From assembly GCF_006715045.1 (NCBI RefSeq), contig NZ_VFML01000001.1:620001-684000 (forward strand): 64,000 nt of DNA, given 5' to 3'. Within the stretch, counting starts at the first letter, position 1; the number at the start of each line of letters is the position of its first letter. Origin of the DNA: Amycolatopsis cihanbeyliensis (GTDB lineage Bacteria; Actinomycetota; Actinomycetes; Mycobacteriales; Pseudonocardiaceae). This document shows, one piece after another, positions 42,232-52,800 of the stretch. The notes beneath the pieces are model-generated. The model saw only the letters and a program-made list of their open reading frames with translations. It searched no databases and was not told the origin of the DNA. The position numbers and the translations under genes were made by a program.

Positions 42232-43008
42232 ATGAATATCTACCTCAGCGGACTGTTGTGGATGCTGGGTGCCGCGGTGGTCGGCGGCGGGACCGCGTAC
42301 CTGGTGCGCAGGTTCGGCCACGACGAGGGCAGGCTGGACAACAACGACGCCGCGGGGCAGGTGTTCACCATCATCAGCGGTCTGCACGCGGTGCTGGTCG
42401 CCTTCGTACTGATCTCCCTTTTCGACGCGGTACACGCCGCGCGGGACGGGCTGCGGCACGAGGCGGACAGCGTGATCGCGGCGGTATGGGCCGCCGACTC
42501 GCTGCCCTCCTCGGCGAGCGAACAGGTCCGGGCGATCAGCGCGTCCTACCTGGAAACGGTGATCCAGCGGGAATGGCCGCAGATACGGGCAGGGGACGAG
42601 GTCACCGGCCCGGGATGGACCCAGCTGCAACAGCTGCACCGGACGATCAACAAGGCTCCGATCCAGACCGACGACGAGTACTACGCCACCCAGAAGACCG
42701 AGGCGGTGCGCCAGGTCCTCGCCACGTACCAGGCACGGGAGGAACGGATCACCAGGCTGGTACACGGTGATGTCGGCACGGTGGTGTGGTTCGCGCTGGT
42801 ACTCGGCGGGGTGATCGCCACCCTGCTGCCCAACCTGTTCGGCGGTACCAAGATGATGACCCACGTGGTGATCGTGTCCACACTCGCGGGAACGATCGCG
42901 CTGCTGCTGTTCGCCATCCACCAGTTGCAGAACCCGTTCGGCGGAGCGGCCAGGGTGGAGCCCGAGGCCTTCGAGTCCGCCCTCGAACGGTTGCGCCAGG
43001 CGCCATGA
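42232..43008 (+). CDS. DUF4239 (bestrophin-like) membrane protein
   Basis: A 258-residue protein with two N-terminal helices (about residues 5-22 and 45-65), a long soluble middle part, and two C-terminal helices (about 185-205 and 215-235). The segment DEGRLDNNDAAGQVFTIISGLHAVLVAFVLISLFDAV and the late VVWFALVLGGVIATLLPNLFG are typical of DUF4239. The function is not established. ATG 42232 follows GGAAGGAACGGG; the frame is open far upstream but that part is not coding-like. It overlaps the next gene by ATGA, so the two are translated together. Confidence 0.85.
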   Translation: MNIYLSGLLWMLGAAVVGGGTAYLVRRFGHDEGRLDNNDAAGQVFTIISGLHAVLVAFVLISLFDAVHAARDGLRHEADSVIAAVWAADSLPSSASEQVRAISASYLETVIQREWPQIRAGDEVTGPGWTQLQQLHRTINKAPIQTDDEYYATQKTEAVRQVLATYQAREERITRLVHGDVGTVVWFALVLGGVIATLLPNLFGGTKMMTHVVIVSTLAGTIALLLFAIHQLQNPFGGAARVEPEAFESALERLRQAP

Positions 43009-44219
43009 CGTCTGCCCGGCTCCGCGATCCGCACCGCGGTCCGGCGCTGCTGGCCAGCGTCATGCTGGTGCTGTTGCTCGGGCCACCGGGGATTCCGGCC
43101 CGCGCCGCTCCCGGCTGCTCGATCCTGCGAGTGCATGCCGATGCGGTGCGCGGTCCGTCCACGTTGAGCCGGGTGGAGCTGCCCGCGGGCACCGCGACCC
43201 GGATCCGGCGGCTCGGGTACGAGGTGAACGCCGTCGGATACTCGCACGCGCAGGACCGTGGTTACGGGATCGCGACGGGTGAGCATCGCGGGTCCCGGCC
43301 CGGCTCGTGGCACGGGTACGGGCGGGTGCTGAGCTTCGACACGGCGGGCACGGTGCGGGATCACGGACCACTGCGGCATTCCGGGCGCAGGCCGCCGTGG
43401 GTCTCGATCCGGCAGGCTACCGCCGGCGCGATCTCCGGCACCCGCTGGTTCGTCAAGTGGGGCAGCAGCCTGAGGGTGGTGGACATCGACCCGAGCAGCC
43501 CGACGTTCCTGCACGTCCTGCGCGGCACGGAGCTGCGCCCGGACTCGGTCGCCGCCGCCGTGCACGACTTCGACATGGACCCGGCCGACGGTGCCCTGTA
43601 CGGGGTGTCGACCCGGCCGAAGGGCCGGGCTGCCGTGGCGCGCATCGACCCGCGCAGCGGCGCGGTCCGGCGGCTGCCCGGTCCGTCCCTGCCACGGGCG
43701 AGCGCCTACGGGGCGGCCACCCTGGGGCCGGACGGCGCGCTGTACGTCACCGCCGACACGGCCGGGCACCGCAGCAGGCTGTACCGGGTGCCGCGGGACG
43801 GTTCGGCGGCGACCGAACTGGCCTCCGGGCCGCCGGTGGTCAGCTCCGACGCCACCGGCTGCCTGGCCGCGCCGCCGCCCCCGCCACCGACGCCACCGCC
43901 GACCTCTTCCCCACCGCCGGCGCCACCGGTGCCCGCGCCACCCACACCCGTGCCACCCACACCGAGCACCACGACCCCGGTCGTTCCGCAACCGGTGGTC
44001 CCACCCCCGACCACCCCGCCGCCGGTACGCCGGGCCGCCCCGCAACCACCGGTGCGCACCCCCGCGAGCGAGCCCACGCCCGACCGGCTACCGCCGCGCG
44101 CGCAGCAGGCGGCCGAGCAGCGCACCGACGCCACGGAGCGCAAGCGCCGCTGGAGCCTCGCCGTGCTGGTCGTGATCATCGCCGGCGGCGCAGCCGCGAG
44201 GCACGTCGGCCGCCGCTGA
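43005..44219 (+). CDS. Secreted, membrane-anchored protein with beta-propeller-like domain and Pro-rich stalk
   Basis: A 404-residue extracytoplasmic protein. A signal peptide ends near ARA-A (about residue 35). The 240-residue ectodomain contains propeller-like repeats (RVLSFDTAGTVRDHG, LRVVDIDPSSPTFL, AVARIDPRSGAVRRLPG, AATLGPDGALYVTADT), reminiscent of DUF6923-type proteins. A Pro/Thr-rich stalk (about 285-370) is followed by a single C-terminal helix and a basic tail (HVGRR), so it is probably anchored in the membrane facing outward. It is coupled by ATGA to the DUF4239 gene, hinting at a joint envelope function. Function unknown. Confidence 0.75.
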   Translation: MTSARLRDPHRGPALLASVMLVLLLGPPGIPARAAPGCSILRVHADAVRGPSTLSRVELPAGTATRIRRLGYEVNAVGYSHAQDRGYGIATGEHRGSRPGSWHGYGRVLSFDTAGTVRDHGPLRHSGRRPPWVSIRQATAGAISGTRWFVKWGSSLRVVDIDPSSPTFLHVLRGTELRPDSVAAAVHDFDMDPADGALYGVSTRPKGRAAVARIDPRSGAVRRLPGPSLPRASAYGAATLGPDGALYVTADTAGHRSRLYRVPRDGSAATELASGPPVVSSDATGCLAAPPPPPPTPPPTSSPPPAPPVPAPPTPVPPTPSTTTPVVPQPVVPPPTTPPPVRRAAPQPPVRTPASEPTPDRLPPRAQQAAEQRTDATERKRRWSLAVLVVIIAGGAAARHVGRR

Positions 44220-44229
44220 CCCGCGCCCG

Positions 44230-44400
44230 CGCGGGAACGGCCAACGCGTGCGCGTAGCGGGCAAACACGGTTACGTGGGCGGCCAACACGCCGGACCGAT
44301 CGTGTTTGCCGCCCACGTCCGCGTGTTGGCCATCCATGCACGCGAGTTGGCCGTTCCGGTAATCGAGTTTGCTGTTCCCGTAGGCGAGTTTGCCGCGCAC
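44230..44400. repeat. Degenerate copies of the intergenic repeat, both orientations, forming a hairpin (cluster C)
   Basis: Units related to clusters A and B (GGCCAACACG, GAGTTGGCCG, GAGTTTGC) occur first in one orientation (44238-44292) and then in the other (44301-44400). At the switch, 44273-44290 and 44301-44318 pair over 18 bp with one mismatch across a 10-base loop. It lies between convergent genes, beside a terminator hairpin. Confidence 0.8.
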
Positions 44401-44403
44401 GAA

Positions 44404-44439
44404 GGCGGGGGACCCCGGATCGCTCCAGGGTCCCCCGCC
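44404..44439. terminator. Bidirectional hairpin terminator
   Basis: A perfect 12-bp stem, GGCGGGGGACCC at 44404-44415 and its complement at 44428-44439, with a 12-base loop. There is no T-tract on either side. It lies between the convergent anchored protein and DUF397 genes. Confidence 0.75.
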
Positions 44440-44459
44440 TCGATCGGTGCGCCGGGAGC

Positions 44460-44651
44460 TCAGCCCGCCGTCCCGCCGTCCTTCACCGCGGTGAGGAAGG
44501 CCCGGTAGGTGCGGGCGGTCAGGGTCAACGTCCCGCCGTCCCGGTTCTTGGTGTCGCGGATCCTGGTCCGCGTGGCGCCGACCGCCAGCTCGACGCAGGC
44601 GTTCGCGTTGCCACTGCGGCTACTCGTGCGCCACCTCTCGTGCGTGTCCAT
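44460..44651 (-). CDS. DUF397 protein
   Basis: A 63-residue protein with the DUF397 signature: RWRTSSRSGNANACVELA at the start, TRIRDTKNRDGGTLTLTARTYRAFL toward the end. DUF397 proteins are small actinobacterial partners of DUF5753/XRE regulators (BldB/AbaA-like and WhiJ-like systems). Its start overlaps the upstream regulator gene by 32 bases, so the pair is co-translated. In this family the small protein is thought to modulate the regulator, with effects on development or antibiotic production. Confidence 0.92.
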   Translation of the reverse strand: MDTHERWRTSSRSGNANACVELAVGATRTRIRDTKNRDGGTLTLTARTYRAFLTAVKDGGTAG

Positions 44652-45522
44652 CGTCCCTCGTCAGCTCGTCCAGTGCGGCCTGTATCCGGGCCGCGGACTC
44701 CGCGGCCGGTAACGCCACCGCCACCGTGTCCTCGAACGCGCCGAGGAAGGCGGCGACATCCTGGTCATTGTCCACCAAGTCGCCACCGGCGGCGGATTCG
44801 AGGTAGACCGAGTACGGGTCCTCGGGGTCGTCGAACTCGAGCACGATGGCCGGGCCGGACATGGTGCCGACCGCCCCGGCCGTGAACGGGACGATCTGGA
44901 TGGTGATGTTGTCCCGCTCGCCCATCTCCAGCAGGTGCCGTAGTTGCTCGGCCATCACCGCCGGGCCGCCCACCACGGTGCCGATCACGCCCTCGCCCAG
45001 CAGGACATGCAGGCGCAGCGGGCTGGGGCCTTCCAGCAGCCGCTGCCGGTCCAGTCGCTCGGCGGTGGCGCGCTCCTCCCAGTCCGGGCCGCGTCGCACG
45101 TTGAACCGGTGCGCGGCCGCCGCGATGGCCGCGGCATAGGCGGTGGTCTGCAACTGGCCGGGCACGGTGCTCAGCTCGAGGTCGTACTCCGCCACCGCGT
45201 CCCGCTCGTCGCGGCGGAACGCGACGTACTTGGCATGCAGGTCGGCCTGGTACTCCACCACCGTGGTGTCCTGCCGCGCGGCCCGCCACAGGCTGACCGC
45301 CTCCGCTCGCTCCTCCTCCGTGGCGCCGTACAGCCCGAGCAGGGCATGCAGCAGGTGCAGGTTGACCCGCTGGTTCCCGCTCTCCAACCTGCTGACCGTC
45401 GTTCGCGAGGTCTCCAGCAGCTCCGCGACGCGTTCGGGGATCAGGCGCGGTTCGACCCGCTCCCGTAGCGCTTCCATGTACCGACCCAGCTTGGCCTTGC
45501 GGCGAGTGCGCTCCGATGGCAT
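44620..45522 (-). CDS. XRE-family regulator with DUF5753 domain
   Basis: A 300-residue protein with an N-terminal helix-turn-helix (about residues 5-65: RYMEALRERVEPRLIPERVAELLETSRTTVSRLESG) and a C-terminal DUF5753 domain (about 105-290: TVPGQLQTTAYA, VLLGEGVIGTVVGGPAVMAEQL, PFTAGAVGTMSGPAIVLEF). Together with the overlapping DUF397 gene it forms a WhiJ-type regulatory pair. ATG 45522 gives the normal N-terminus; ATG 45558 would add 12 residues, and neither has a strong ribosome binding site. The short AT-containing region 45540-45600 is the likely promoter. Confidence 0.9.
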   Translation of the reverse strand: MPSERTRRKAKLGRYMEALRERVEPRLIPERVAELLETSRTTVSRLESGNQRVNLHLLHALLGLYGATEEERAEAVSLWRAARQDTTVVEYQADLHAKYVAFRRDERDAVAEYDLELSTVPGQLQTTAYAAAIAAAAHRFNVRRGPDWEERATAERLDRQRLLEGPSPLRLHVLLGEGVIGTVVGGPAVMAEQLRHLLEMGERDNITIQIVPFTAGAVGTMSGPAIVLEFDDPEDPYSVYLESAAGGDLVDNDQDVAAFLGAFEDTVAVALPAAESAARIQAALDELTRDDGHAREVAHE

Positions 45523-45671
45523 GCGAACACCGTAGCGCTCGTGCGCCGCACACATAACTACACGATCCGGTAATCGCGCCGCGCACTGTGCGCCAGTAAC
45601 GTGCGCTGTGATCGACACGTGCGGGACGAGAAAGCGCCGCACGGCAAACGCCCGGGGAGAGGTGGAGACGG

Positions 45672-45869
45672 ATGTCCAGCATCGGGATGGTCGTCGGGTT
45701 GTGCCTGATCGTGATCGCGACCTGCGGCGCGCTGCACCTGGTGTGGCCGCAGCGCCCGGCGGCGCGTAGACACCCCCGCTGGACCGTGGCCGCCATCCAG
45801 CGACGCGTCGAAGCCGAACGCACCGGCCGGGTGGTGACCGACCGTGGAATGGTTCGACGCCACCGCTGA
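45672..45869 (+). CDS. Small single-helix membrane protein, unknown
   Basis: A 65-residue product with one N-terminal helix (MSSIGMVVGLCLIVIATCGALHLVW) and a basic Arg-rich tail. The ATG at 45672 is preceded by GGTGGAGACGG. It overlaps the next gene by 26 bases. It diverges from the DUF5753 regulator. Small proteins of this kind often accompany DUF397/XRE pairs in actinomycetes, but no function is known. Confidence 0.6.
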   Translation: MSSIGMVVGLCLIVIATCGALHLVWPQRPAARRHPRWTVAAIQRRVEAERTGRVVTDRGMVRRHR

Positions 45870-46287
45870 CCCCGCCCACGCGCTGAGCGGTGACCAGCGG
45901 CGCCTTGCCGCCATCAGCATGGACGCCCTGCTGGACGAGCTCGCGCACCGCCGCTGGGAGAAATGGGCCTTCGGCGACGCGGCCGACCCGCTGGGCATCG
46001 CCTTCGTCCTATGGTGGCCCGCCCACGCCGATGTGGTCGTCCTGCACGGCCCCGACCGCGCCGTCACCTACCGCGCCCACCGCGACCCCCGATGGCATCC
46101 GTTCACCCCTGAAGCGGTGGCCTGGGTCTACGCCGGACCACCCACCCACGCCATCCGCACCCTGCTCCTGCTACCCCCACCGGACGCACTGAACGCCCCT
46201 GCCGACGTCCTCCGCCTCGGCGACAACGTCCGCGTCCCACCCACCTGGCTCGCCCGCCGACCCCAACTCATCCGCCCGAGCCAGTAA
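45844..46287 (+). CDS. Hypothetical actinobacterial protein
   Basis: A 147-residue soluble protein of unknown function with good high-GC codon use. It is rich in Trp, His and Pro (EKWAFGDAADPLGIAFVLWWP; HRDPRWHPFTPEAVAWVYAG). The GTG at 45844 lies within the 3' end of the preceding small membrane protein gene, suggesting coupling. It ends 11 bases from the convergent PH-like membrane protein gene. No family recognised. Confidence 0.65.
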   Translation: MEWFDATADPAHALSGDQRRLAAISMDALLDELAHRRWEKWAFGDAADPLGIAFVLWWPAHADVVVLHGPDRAVTYRAHRDPRWHPFTPEAVAWVYAGPPTHAIRTLLLLPPPDALNAPADVLRLGDNVRVPPTWLARRPQLIRPSQ

Positions 46288-46298
46288 CGGCCGTCCAC

Positions 46299-46856
46299 TC
46301 AGAACAGGTGCCCGAAGGCCAGCGCGACGCCGAAGAACAGCCCGGCCCAGCCGAGAAACCGCACGACCCCGAGGCGCCGGGCATGGGCAACCCCCGCCGA
46401 GGAGTCCGGCGGCGCCACGGTCCGCACCTGTTCGATCCGTTCCCGCAGGCCGCGCTGGTACCGGTTTCCCCAGAGCGCGTTCCACAGTGAGCTGCCGCCC
46501 ACCCCCACACCGATCTCGGAACCGTCTCGCAGCACCAGCGCCACCGCGGGATCGACCTCGACGGCCGTCACCTCGGGCCACGGTATCCAGTACCGGTTGA
46601 ACCAGTTCTGGACCAGCAGGCCGCGTTCGAACAGCACCGTCTTCGAGGTCAGGACGGCGCCGATGAACCACAGCCCGGCCGAGCCGATCAGCAGCACCGC
46701 GAGGTACTCGCCGAACGGAAGCTTGGCGTGCGGGCCGTTGATCGCCCCGCCGAAAACCAGGACGCCGATCAAGATCGTGCAGACGAGCGCGAAGCCGAAC
46801 TCGAACCAGCGACGAACCGTCGCCTTCCTGGTTCCCCACGATGCGGTGCTCAGCAA
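46299..46856 (-). CDS. PH-like membrane protein, candidate immunity protein
   Basis: A 185-residue membrane protein. Two N-terminal helices (about residues 17-38 and 50-72) are followed by a bacterial PH-like segment (KTVLFERGLLVQNWF through WPEVTAVEVD and VLRDGSEIGVGVGG) and a C-terminal helix (VRFLGWAGLFFGVALAFG). The best start is TTG 46856, preceded by AAAGGA and overlapping the end of the RHS gene by 7 bases; no other start codon exists before the first helix. Position directly after a giant RHS protein is that of an immunity gene in polymorphic toxin systems. That role is inferred from context only. Confidence 0.7.
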   Translation of the reverse strand: MLSTASWGTRKATVRRWFEFGFALVCTILIGVLVFGGAINGPHAKLPFGEYLAVLLIGSAGLWFIGAVLTSKTVLFERGLLVQNWFNRYWIPWPEVTAVEVDPAVALVLRDGSEIGVGVGGSSLWNALWGNRYQRGLRERIEQVRTVAPPDSSAGVAHARRLGVVRFLGWAGLFFGVALAFGHLF

Positions 46857-49800
46857 TACCTCGATCCTTTGAACGCACAGGTGAACGCGTAGCCGACCCA
46901 GCCGAACAGGCCGGAGAGAAACTGGTTGACCAGCAGGTTCACCCTGGTGGCCACCCAGTTTATTCGAGTCGACTGCACCTTCGTGTATCTCGTGGTATGC
47001 GTCTTACGGACGAACGGTGACTTGCGGTTGCGCAGGCTCAACGCACCCTTGCCCCCGACATACCGGGCGGCCGCGGCACCCCCGCCGATCGAAGCCAGGT
47101 TCGCCGCCGCCTTTCCCCAGTCGATATTGTGCCTGGTCGATATCCCTTCCGCGACGACGGTCGTCACCGCTACCGCCGCACCCGCCACGGCGCAGACTCC
47201 GGCGGAGACCACAATGCACCCGACGGCCAGCCCGGCGGTGATGTAGTCGCCGTACTCGTTGGCCTTGTCGGCCACCCAGCCCGCAGCCTCGTCGACGGCG
47301 TTACCGATGCCCTCGGCGATATCGCACACCAACCAGCACTTGCCGCTCAGGTCCGTGGTGTTGACCGGATTCGCCCCGGCGTACTCGTAGGCGTTGGCCG
47401 AGCCCTCCGGCTGGGGGTCCACGGAAAGGAACCTGCCGAGCAGCGGACTGTACGGCCGCGCGCCCATCTGCACCAGGGAGAGCGATCCCGCGTGCTCGTA
47501 GGGACGCTGGTGCTCGCCGAGCCAGCCGTAGTCCATCTCGCCCGGCTGGTTGTCCGGCACCGCGTCCGGATCCACCGCGCCGTCGGCACCGATCGGCTGG
47601 CCGTAGGGACCGTAGTGCCGCAACGGCCCATCCTGGACGCCCTCACCGTCGCTGGTCAGCACCAGGTCACCACGAACGCTGGGATGATCCCAGGTGGTCG
47701 TGGTCTCCCCGGCCTCGGTCCGCAGGGTGTACAGCACGCCGCCCGGCAAGGACACCGTCCTGCTCAGCAGGCGCTTGTCGGCGGTCAGCGTCACGGCCGC
47801 GTTGTCGTTGTCGCCGAGGTAGCACTGCAGCACCATGGCGGTGCTGTCGCCCTCGCTCACCCCGCGGGACGTGATCCGGTCGATCGCGTCCCGCTGGTAG
47901 CTCACCGAGGCGGCCTCCGGCCCGGTGGTGCGGGCGGTCAGGTTCCGGCCCGCGGTGTCCCAGCCGAGGTACGTGCTGTGCCCGCCCTCCGTGATCTCCA
48001 CGGTGTTGCCTGCCGCGTGGTAACCGAACTCGGCCGCCAGCGCGCCATGCGTGGCCAGCAACCGGTCCGCCGCGTCGTAGCAGTAGCCGGTCTCGGCCGT
48101 ACCGGACGCCGTGGTGTCCACCAGTTTGACCCGGTTGGTGTTGCGGCCCGCGTTCGCCCTGGTGCCCTCCGGGCAGCTCGCGGCCGCGTCCGAGGTGAAG
48201 TCGTAGCGATAGTGGTGCCCGCTGACGTACGCCTCGGTCATCCGACCGACGCTGTCGTAGGCATAGTTCGGCCCTTCCGGGCGGGCATCCACCCCGGCCA
48301 GGCTCTCGTCCACGACGGTCCCCGCGCGGGTACGGGACACCTCCGAGGTGACCTCGGTCCCGTCGGCGAGGCGCCAGGTCCGGCTGGTCTCGCGACCCGC
48401 GACATCCCTTCCGACCGCGGACAGCGCGGAGCCGTTGGCGTAGGCGACCGAGGCCAGCTCGCCGGCCTGGTCGTAACTCGCCGTGGCCAGGGTGGTGTCG
48501 TTCAGGGTGGTGGACAGCAGCCTGCCCGCGTCGTCGTAGGCGAACGTGCTGACCTGCTGCGCGTCGGCGGCGTCCGGCAGCACGACCGTCTCGGTGGCCA
48601 CCCGCCCCATCGGGTCGTACTCCTTCTCCGTCCGTACCCCGTGCACGTCGGTGTAGCTGACGGTCTGGCCGAGCAGGTTGGTCCTCGTGGTGACGGTGCC
48701 GTGGTGATCGGAGACCGAGGTGGTCAGCGGGTCACCGTCCACCGCGTAGTCGTAGCGCACCACCCGCTCACCATCGGCCGAGTTCGCCGGGTAGGTCGTG
48801 GTGGCGATCCTGCCGCGCGCGTCGTAGGTGGTGCACGCCCAGCCCGCGCCGGCCAGGTGATCGGCGACCGCCCTGCCGAGCAGGTCGTACACCTGCTCCT
48901 CCACCCGGTTGGTGCCATCGGCCGCGCTCGGCGCGGTGGACTTCTTCACCAGGCCGGACTGGAGGACGGGATCGGACTCCGCGGTGCACGGATCGTCCCT
49001 GGTTTCGGTGTCGCCGTAGTACACATAGCTGGTCTGCGCCCCGCTGGGCATGGTGCGCGTGGTGCGGCGCAGGAAGCCATCGCCGGGCGCCTCGTACGTG
49101 GCGGTGCCGGACATCGCCAGCCCGTCCGGGTTCACCGTCGCCCGCTCGGCGATACCGAAGGCCGGGTCCAGGTTCTCCCCGTAGGTGGTCACCATCCGCT
49201 TGTCGGGTACGCCTTCGGACTCCCGTTCGGTGGTCGAGGTGACCAGGCCGTAGTCCGGGGTGAGCTTGTCCCGCGGCACGACCGTCCAGTCGAACCCGCC
49301 GAGCTGCTTCCAGGTGAAGTTCAGGTTGTCGCTGGCCCGAGCCTGGTCACCGGTCAGCGGGTAACGCTGGTACTCCACCCTCAGCCGGTGCTTGCCCGCC
49401 GAGAGCTGGATCGGCTTCCGCCCGTCGTTCACGGTGCCCGCACCCGCCACGTGCCCGGCGATCTCCTTCTCCGGCAGCTTCCGGTCGTAGAGCGCGACCT
49501 CGTCCAGCTCCGCCTGTGCCGTACCGCCCTCCGGGCGACGGCCGATCGCCAGCGGCGAACTGTTGGCCGCACCGGGTTCGGCGAAGGTACCGTCGCCGAC
49601 CTTCTCCCCGTTGAGGTAGAAGGTCACGTGGTTGTCGGCGTCCCTGGTGACCGCGACGTGGCTCCATTCGTCGGCGACCACCGACTTGTCGGATTCGAGC
49701 GTCTGCCAGCCCGACGAGCCGCTGACCTGCCGGAGCTCCATGTTCAGGTCCGGGGTCAGGGACAGCTCGAACGGCATCGCCGCGCTGTTCGACCCGCCGT

Positions 49801-52800
49801 ACTTCGAGATCAGGTCGTGCCAGCCGTTACCGTCGAGGTTGTGCCGGGGTTTGACCCAGAGCTCGATCGTCAGCGGACCGGTCAGGTCCAGCGCGTCGGA
49901 GTCCGGGATCTCAGCCTTGCCGCCGGTGAAGTCCACCGCCCGGTTGTTGTCGTCCGGCATGGCACCGCCGCGCTCCTGGGTGTACGCCCCGGAGTAGGCA
50001 CCGTTCCGCCCGTTGCCGGAGTGGTCCCGCAGGGTGCCGTCGGTGTCCGCGAGCCGCCAGTGGGCCAGCGGGTCCGAATCGGCCACGCTCGGCGCGTAGG
50101 TCCGGTTGGCGATCAGGTTGTCGTCCACGTAGACCCGCATGCCGTCGGTGACGTCGTCCTCGGCGGTGCCGAAGACGTACTCACCTTCCTCGTCCACCTG
50201 CAGCAGACCGGTCATCCGGCCGGAGAACTCGCCCGGGTCGATGCCCGGAGCCGGTGGCGTGCTTCCCCAGTCGGTGTTCGGCGCCGAGGTGGAGTAGGTC
50301 TCGGCCGCCCCGGACATATGCGAGTTCGTCCACCAGGTGCCAGACAGTCCGGTGTAGCCCTCGTCGTACCGGGTGGTCTTGTACGGGACGTCCGCGCAGC
50401 CCTCGGGCGCGGGGTCCAGCGGGATCCGGTTCTCCCCGAAGCAGTGTTCGGGCGCGGGACCGGACTCGTGCATCGGGTTGCCCTGTGCGTCGTGCACGAT
50501 ATGCGTCACCCGGTCGGCCGGGTCCTTCTTGATGACCATCTGGTCGTCGTGCCACCAGGTGTAGTGCGTTGTCGCTCCGGTGGCGTCGGTGTCGGTCAGC
50601 ATCCGGCCGGAGAGGTCCTTGGTGATCCGGCGGACGAATCCGGTATCCGGATCCATCCCGGCGACATCGACCTCCGTCCAATCCGGACCGTAGGTGTAGT
50701 CCTTGCGCTGCCGCTGCGAAGGTGTCTGGGCGAACCCGCTCGGTTCGGGTGTTTTCGCCCAGATCGCCCGCCGGTTGCCGTCGTAGCCGAACTGGTGGTT
50801 GGGCGCGGTGCTGTTGCGGTTGGCCGAGTCGGCCATGATCCAGTCCATCGACAGCGAGGTGCGCATCTGGTCCAGCAGGTGCGCACCGCTGAAGCCGTAC
50901 TGGGTCCACTCGTCACCCGGGTTGCGGAACGCGCCGAGCCTGCCGTTCAGGTAGTACAGCGAGGAGGTGGCACCGTCCGGCAGCCGCACGGCACAGAGGT
51001 ACCCGGCGGGCGCGGGCCAGTCGTACGCGCTCCACGGGTCTCGCTCGCAAGCCGGGTCCAGCGTGTCCAGGTCACCCGACGAGTAGTGCAGGGTGATCGC
51101 CCTGCCGGACGCCGGGTCGATCACCCTGGTCAGGCGCGGAACCACCGCTGAGGTGTCCAGAGTGGACCATTCCATTCGCGCGGCCGCCGGCTTGCGGGCG
51201 TCGGACGGCGCCGTGATCGACTCGAGTCCTCCGGAGGAGTTGAACACGAAGGTGGTGCCGTCCGAGTCGATGAGCGTCAGCCTGCCGTCCTCGTCCCGGG
51301 ACAGGGTACCGTACTCCCCCGGCGGCGGCTCGTACCCGCCGTCGGAACGCTTCGTGTAGGAATGCGCGGCGCCGGAGGCATCGGTGAGCACCACGGAGTT
51401 CTCGGTGAACGTCGCCTTGGTGTAGCTGGCGCCCGCCGCGTCGGAGCCCACCGACATGGACCAGCCCGGCGGCAGCGAGGGCGCGTTCGGCGAGAGCCAG
51501 GAGGCGGGCACCGGAACCGGGGCGGCGCCGTCCTTCTCCGCCCAGAGCTTCATGTGCGCGAAGACGGCACCCTCGCGGTACTCGATCCGGATCGGGTACG
51601 AGCGGTTCGCCTCCAGATCCTTGGCGGTGGCGCCGTCGAACTTCGGCGGATCGTCCAGCGGGACCCAGGTGTTCCACTGGTCGTAGGCGCTCTCGTCCCC
51701 GATCCAGATGCGCAACCCGTCGTCGTGCACCCCACCGAACCGGTAGCTGCCGGACTCCGGCACCCGCAGGTAGCCCTGCCAACGCACCCGGAAGCCGTCC
51801 TTGGCGATCACCGGGTCGTAGGGCGAGGTCCGCTGCCAGTCGAAGGACACCTGGGAGTCGGTGCGCACCAGCACCGGCTCCTCGTCGTCCTCGATGCCCT
51901 CGGTCGAGTCCCCGGTAAAGTACTCCCCGACCAGCCCGGTCTCGTCAACGGCCTGCGAATTGTAGGTCAGGTCCACCGAGACGTCACCGCCGACGGTGTG
52001 CATCGGCGGCGTACCGTTCGTGGTGATCAGGTTACCGGTGGAAAGGTTGACGTTCACCGGACCGGTCTCGTCCCCCGGCACCGCGTCCTGCAGGCCGAGC
52101 CGCAGGTCCACCTTCAGCTTGCGTGCCGGGGCATACAGGCTCCGGGTGTCCGGGCCCTTGTCCCTGGACCGCACGGTCCAGGTGTAGTTCACCCCGTCCT
52201 CCAGCACGCCCGCCGGTACCTGCCAGGAGGGCGCGTCCAGCCAGCCGGACTGGGCGACGAGACCGGAGCGGCCGTCGGCGCCGGTACCGATGGAGAACTC
52301 GTACTGCACCGTGTCGTTCTCGGCGTCATCCACCGTCCCGGCGCTCAACGTCGGGCGCTTGCCCGCCACCACCGCCCGGTCCTGGGGTGCCTGCAGTGCG
52401 GGTACCCCAGGCGTCTCGTTGTAGCTCGCGAAGTTGTAGACCGGTGAGTAGCTCCACTTGTTGTCCGGCATGTACGGGTCCCGGACTCTCGCCTGCCAGT
52501 AATATCGCTTGTTCCACCGCAGGGTCGGGGTATGCCAGTCGGCGACCGTGCCGCCCTCCGCGACCTCGGACTGGTGCGAGGCGAAATGCCGGTTCATCAC
52601 GTCCGGGTCCTCGGACAGGAAGAACTGCACCGTCATCCGGTCCGAGTTCGGGTCGGTGACGTCGACACCGAGGTGGAAGTCCCTCGTGTGCCACCGGCAG
52701 TCCTCGCCCGAGCAGCCCCGGTTGGCCGGCTGGCTCGGCCAGTCGTTGAAGTCGACGGTGACCACCGAGGCGCCGCCGTCCGGACCGGCCTCGGCCGCCG

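Noticed and set aside
47129..51151. 1340-codon plus-strand frame opposite the RHS gene
   Set aside because: Antisense shadow: low-complexity Arg/Gly/Val product, no ribosome binding site, and the opposite strand is clearly coding.
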